A DNA stretch of 8,371 nucleotides from assembly GCA_002420235.1 (NCBI GenBank), contig DIHQ01000006.1, forward strand, positions 1 to 8,371, in the 5' to 3' direction. The translations under genes and the position numbers were made by a program. This document shows, piece after piece, positions 5,595 through 8,371 of this stretch. The notes beneath the pieces are model-generated. The model was not told where the DNA came from and made no database searches. It worked only from the letters and a program-made list of their open reading frames with translations. Origin of the DNA: Flavobacteriales bacterium UBA5692 (GTDB lineage Bacteria > Bacteroidota > Bacteroidia > Flavobacteriales_D > Sanyastnellaceae). Positions within the stretch are counted from its first letter, which is position 1. Every line of letters starts with the position of its first letter.

Positions 5595-7235
5595 ATGCGA
5601 AGGATTCAAAATTTGAGACGGATGCATGTAAGGATTCCATTTTTTGGATGGATGCTAATGGTACTGATAGCAGCGAGTTGTACCAAACATGAATTCAATA
5701 TCTCTGAAGAGACCGAAATAACGGGAATATTGGATCCGGCATTTGCTGTGCCTTTAGTCCACGGAGACTGGCGTTTTGCGGAGGTCATAGAAGCCATCGA
5801 ATTTGATGGAACACTGGAGACTGCGACAACAGGAGAAGTAACAGCTGTTTTTCCATTTGACGCCTTCGAGACGGCGCCAATTTTGTTGGTCCCATTGTCA
5901 GAATCTGCACAGTCCACGATTGACTTGGAGGATGAAGAGGCAGAGGTCTTATCGCTCTTACCTGCTGGCGCCGAGTTCGGTGTCGATTTCTCAATTTCAA
6001 TGGAGGTACCTATTCCGAATTTGACAGAAGTTGACTCTGTCTGGTTGGGTGGTGGGGTTCTGGCAATTCAAATTGATTCTTACTTACCAATTGAAATCAT
6101 TGCATTGGGACGATGCGACAACATCGTATCCGCAGGTGAGCCGCTTGTTGTCACCTTGAGCACGGATGCAGTTGGGGAGTCTACGGAAGTACTTATTCCC
6201 TTATCTCAAATATCGTTGATCGGAGCAGGAGAGGAGATGCTGAGTTTGGAGTGGGATTGGAGCTTCGTTCTGGTTTCTTCGGGTCAGCCTGTAGAGGCAG
6301 GCGAGTTGCTTACTATCAAGGCATCATTTGATGAAGCGACCGTCGCTGGCGTTTTCGGTAAATTTTCTTCGGAATTATCACACAATATTGAGGCTCAGGT
6401 TGCCATACCTGAGCTTACCAGCTGGGACCCTGCACTATTCTACCTCAGTGCACCTCGTTTGCTGTTGGAAGTTAAAAACTCGTTTGGGGTGGATTTGGGC
6501 CTTGAGGTATCAGAACTTTCGCTTCTGGCCGATGGAAGCCATACACCATTGCATGGAAATGCGGTTCATGAGTTTCCTGTTTTTGAAGGAGCCCCCGCCG
6601 TTGGCGATACTACGTGGATTTCGCATGTTTTAGACAACACAGGCATGGTTCCTACTCTGTCCGATGTGATGAACTTGGCCAATGACAGTTTGCTGCTCAT
6701 CGGCGCTGTAGACGTCCTGCCGAATCCTTCAGGAGGGCAATTTGCAATGGCCACAGACGTCTTAAGTTGTTCAGGTTCATTTGAAGTGCCGTTGGCTGGT
6801 TGGGTTAAGGGTCTAACGTGGAGGGATACGCTATTAACACCCATTTCACAAGCATTACGAGATGGCGTTGCGCCACCTCTTGATTGGATGGACGTGTCCT
6901 CTTTGACGTTGCGATTTATCGTAGACAACGCTTTGCCGCTGGAATTAAATGGTTCGGTAAACTTCATCAACATCCATGGTGATTCTTTGCTTGCTGGACC
7001 TGACATCGCAATTCCAGGCGGTGCCGATACCCCAGCAATTGTAACAGTGGACTATGTGTTAAATCGAACGTTGGCATTGGAGTTATTAGAAATGCAATGC
7101 ACTGCAGTAGCGCTATCCTGGACGTTGGCAACCACAGGCGCAGGCATTGGAGAGTCAATTCAAGTATTCGCTGATGATCTCGTATCCATGAGAATTGCCG
7201 CAAAAGTCGAATGTCAAATTGATCCCGATCCATGA
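5595..7235 (+). CDS. Large hypothetical lipoprotein, coupled to the DUF5723-type gene
   Basis: A 546-residue protein with a lipoprotein signal: a hydrophobic stretch (about 15-27) ends at AASC, making Cys29 the lipidated residue. In-frame ATG at 5622 (Met10) would give a 20-residue signal peptide and is an equally good start. The mature protein is acidic (for example DLEDEEAE, 110-117) and consists mainly of predicted beta strands. Just after the anchor, ILDPAFAVPL (45-54) resembles the start of many Bacteroidota surface lipoproteins. Two segments, LLLEVKNSFGVDLGL (289-303) and LTLRFIVDNALPLELNG (437-453), have the alternating 'strand, Asn, small or Pro residues' look of LEA14/WHy-like beta-sandwich domains; this is an impression, not a proven match. 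No enzyme motif was found. The stop overlaps the next start (ATGA), so it is almost surely translated together with the downstream outer-membrane gene and may be its partner. Function unknown. Confidence 0.85.
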   Translation: MRRIQNLRRMHVRIPFFGWMLMVLIAASCTKHEFNISEETEITGILDPAFAVPLVHGDWRFAEVIEAIEFDGTLETATTGEVTAVFPFDAFETAPILLVPLSESAQSTIDLEDEEAEVLSLLPAGAEFGVDFSISMEVPIPNLTEVDSVWLGGGVLAIQIDSYLPIEIIALGRCDNIVSAGEPLVVTLSTDAVGESTEVLIPLSQISLIGAGEEMLSLEWDWSFVLVSSGQPVEAGELLTIKASFDEATVAGVFGKFSSELSHNIEAQVAIPELTSWDPALFYLSAPRLLLEVKNSFGVDLGLEVSELSLLADGSHTPLHGNAVHEFPVFEGAPAVGDTTWISHVLDNTGMVPTLSDVMNLANDSLLLIGAVDVLPNPSGGQFAMATDVLSCSGSFEVPLAGWVKGLTWRDTLLTPISQALRDGVAPPLDWMDVSSLTLRFIVDNALPLELNGSVNFINIHGDSLLAGPDIAIPGGADTPAIVTVDYVLNRTLALELLEMQCTAVALSWTLATTGAGIGESIQVFADDLVSMRIAAKVECQIDPDP

Positions 7236-8371
7236 AACGCAAAGAATCATTCATTTTTGGTTTAGCCATGCTTCTGACAATCGTTTCGAAAGCACAATGG
7301 GTGCCAAGCGTTGCTTTCAATTCCATGTCTCCACAGCACCGGGACTGGCGCATCACAGGTCAGCCTGACCACGGCTATTTCTCTATCCTAAGCACCGGCA
7401 GTTTTATGGCTTCCAATACGCTTGTACACCCTGCAACATGGCTAACTTCGTCCTATGGCCAATCTTCTCCGCAAGTAGATTTAAATTCAATTTTTGAAGA
7501 TTTTGCTGGGTCTAATGTTGTTGAGGCTAATGCTTCAATCACATTGTTCAGCGCTGGATTTTTTCCTGGTAAAAAACGGAATACTTTCATCGAATTCGTG
7601 GCATCTGAGAACGTGCAAGCTGGTTTCGAAGTGCCGGCAGATCTCTTACAGCTTCCTTTTGCAGGTAATGCCACATTTAATGACGCGGATGCAGCGACCA
7701 TTGATTTGACTCCTTTGGACGCGAGTTTATCGCATTTCCGCTCATTTGGTATTGGATTCCAACATGTGTTTGGAGAATGCTTGAGCGCTGGAATGCGCAT
7801 ACATCGCTTGCACGGTTTCCATCATCTGGATATTGAAGAGAACGAATGGGGTCTGACCACCAATGCCGCGGACTGGTCATGGAATCTTCAGGGGGGAGGG
7901 CGTTTTGTCAGCAGTGGACTGAATTCGGTCTATCGAGCTCAAGCTTTAGGTCAAATGGATTCTTTGGTGCATTCTGTGACGAATCGTTCACCATCGTTAA
8001 GAAACAAAGGTTGGGGATTTGATGCAGGTGTCGAGATGCAGTGGACTAAACGTTGGACGTCTTGGTTTCAATTTAACAAGGGAGGAACAATTCATTGGAC
8101 AAATGACGTGCTCGTTTATGAAGTGGAAGACTTCGATTGGGGATTGGATGGATTTGATGCTACGAATGGAGGAAACGGTTGGGTTAATGGTGCTAGTTCC
8201 CTCCTTGATTCCTTACAGCTGTGGGCAGAACACGAATTGGAAGCCATCGAAGAGTACCACACCATTTCGAAGACGAACGATTCGTACGTATCAAAACTTC
8301 CCAATCGTGTTGTGTCTGGAGTGGAGTACCACTTTTTGCGCGGTGCAAGAGATGGTGAGTTGAGCATGGGC
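7232..8371 (+). CDS. DUF5723-type outer-membrane beta-barrel protein, 3' end beyond the window
   Basis: The frame opened by the ATG at 7232 stays open for 380 codons to the last base, so the gene is cut by the window edge. The first 21 residues form a signal peptide (LAMLLTIVSKA, then QW). The rest resembles DUF5723 proteins of Bacteroidota: VPADLLQLPFAGNATF (134-149), FGIGFQHVF with AGMRIHRLHG (172-180, 186-195), and NKGWGFDAGVEM followed by IHWTNDVLVYEV (258-269, 287-298). Alternating short amphipathic strands with many aromatic residues suit an outer-membrane barrel. Relatives are, as far as I recall, about 450-500 residues, so roughly 100 C-terminal residues may be missing here. Their role is unknown. 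The start overlaps the lipoprotein stop by four bases, implying coupled translation. Confidence 0.85.
   Translation, partial: MKRKESFIFGLAMLLTIVSKAQWVPSVAFNSMSPQHRDWRITGQPDHGYFSILSTGSFMASNTLVHPATWLTSSYGQSSPQVDLNSIFEDFAGSNVVEANASITLFSAGFFPGKKRNTFIEFVASENVQAGFEVPADLLQLPFAGNATFNDADAATIDLTPLDASLSHFRSFGIGFQHVFGECLSAGMRIHRLHGFHHLDIEENEWGLTTNAADWSWNLQGGGRFVSSGLNSVYRAQALGQMDSLVHSVTNRSPSLRNKGWGFDAGVEMQWTKRWTSWFQFNKGGTIHWTNDVLVYEVEDFDWGLDGFDATNGGNGWVNGASSLLDSLQLWAEHELEAIEEYHTISKTNDSYVSKLPNRVVSGVEYHFLRGARDGELSMG

Noticed and set aside
6566..7006. Minus-strand 146-codon open frame inside the lipoprotein gene
   Set aside because: Composition is low in hydrophobic core residues, there is no family resemblance, and the opposite strand carries a convincing lipoprotein; treated as a shadow.

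Overview
The window most likely comes from a Bacteroidota genome (probably Flavobacteriia-like, moderate GC). This is inferred from an incomplete DUF5723-type outer-membrane protein at the right edge, a large lipoprotein coupled to it, a DUF3825 protein, and the general lack of Shine-Dalgarno sequences ahead of the genes. No plasmid, phage, transposase or CRISPR signature was seen.

Left part (about 1-929): no protein gene. The first ~385 bases look like a folded RNA read on the + strand. They hold several short perfect hairpins, three of them closed by loops of known stable tetraloop classes (GUAA, UCCG, CUUG), one 7-bp long-range helix, and a strong terminal hairpin followed by T-rich sequence. 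The style resembles domain I of a group II intron, but no reverse transcriptase and no domain V were found, so it is either an intron remnant or an unassigned structured RNA. The next ~540 bases are gene-free and AT-richer, with one good inverted repeat at 680-714.

Middle part (930-5305): a photolyase/cryptochrome-family flavoprotein is followed after 21 bases by a probable lipoprotein esterase with an N-terminal starch-binding-like domain, a likely two-gene transcription unit. After a 94-base gap comes a stand-alone DUF3825 protein. It converges on, and overlaps by 41 bases, a minus-strand secreted zinc D,D-carboxypeptidase of the VanY/M15 family.

Right part (5306-8371): a 289-base divergent intergenic region, then a 546-residue lipoprotein whose stop codon overlaps the start of the DUF5723-type beta-barrel gene (ATGA). 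That gene stays open to the window edge. These two are almost certainly translated together and probably act together at the outer membrane; their function is unknown.

The points most worth a second look are the structured RNA at the left end, the photolyase homologue in which most canonical dimer-contact residues and two of three electron-transfer tryptophans are replaced, and the lipoprotein/DUF5723 pair.
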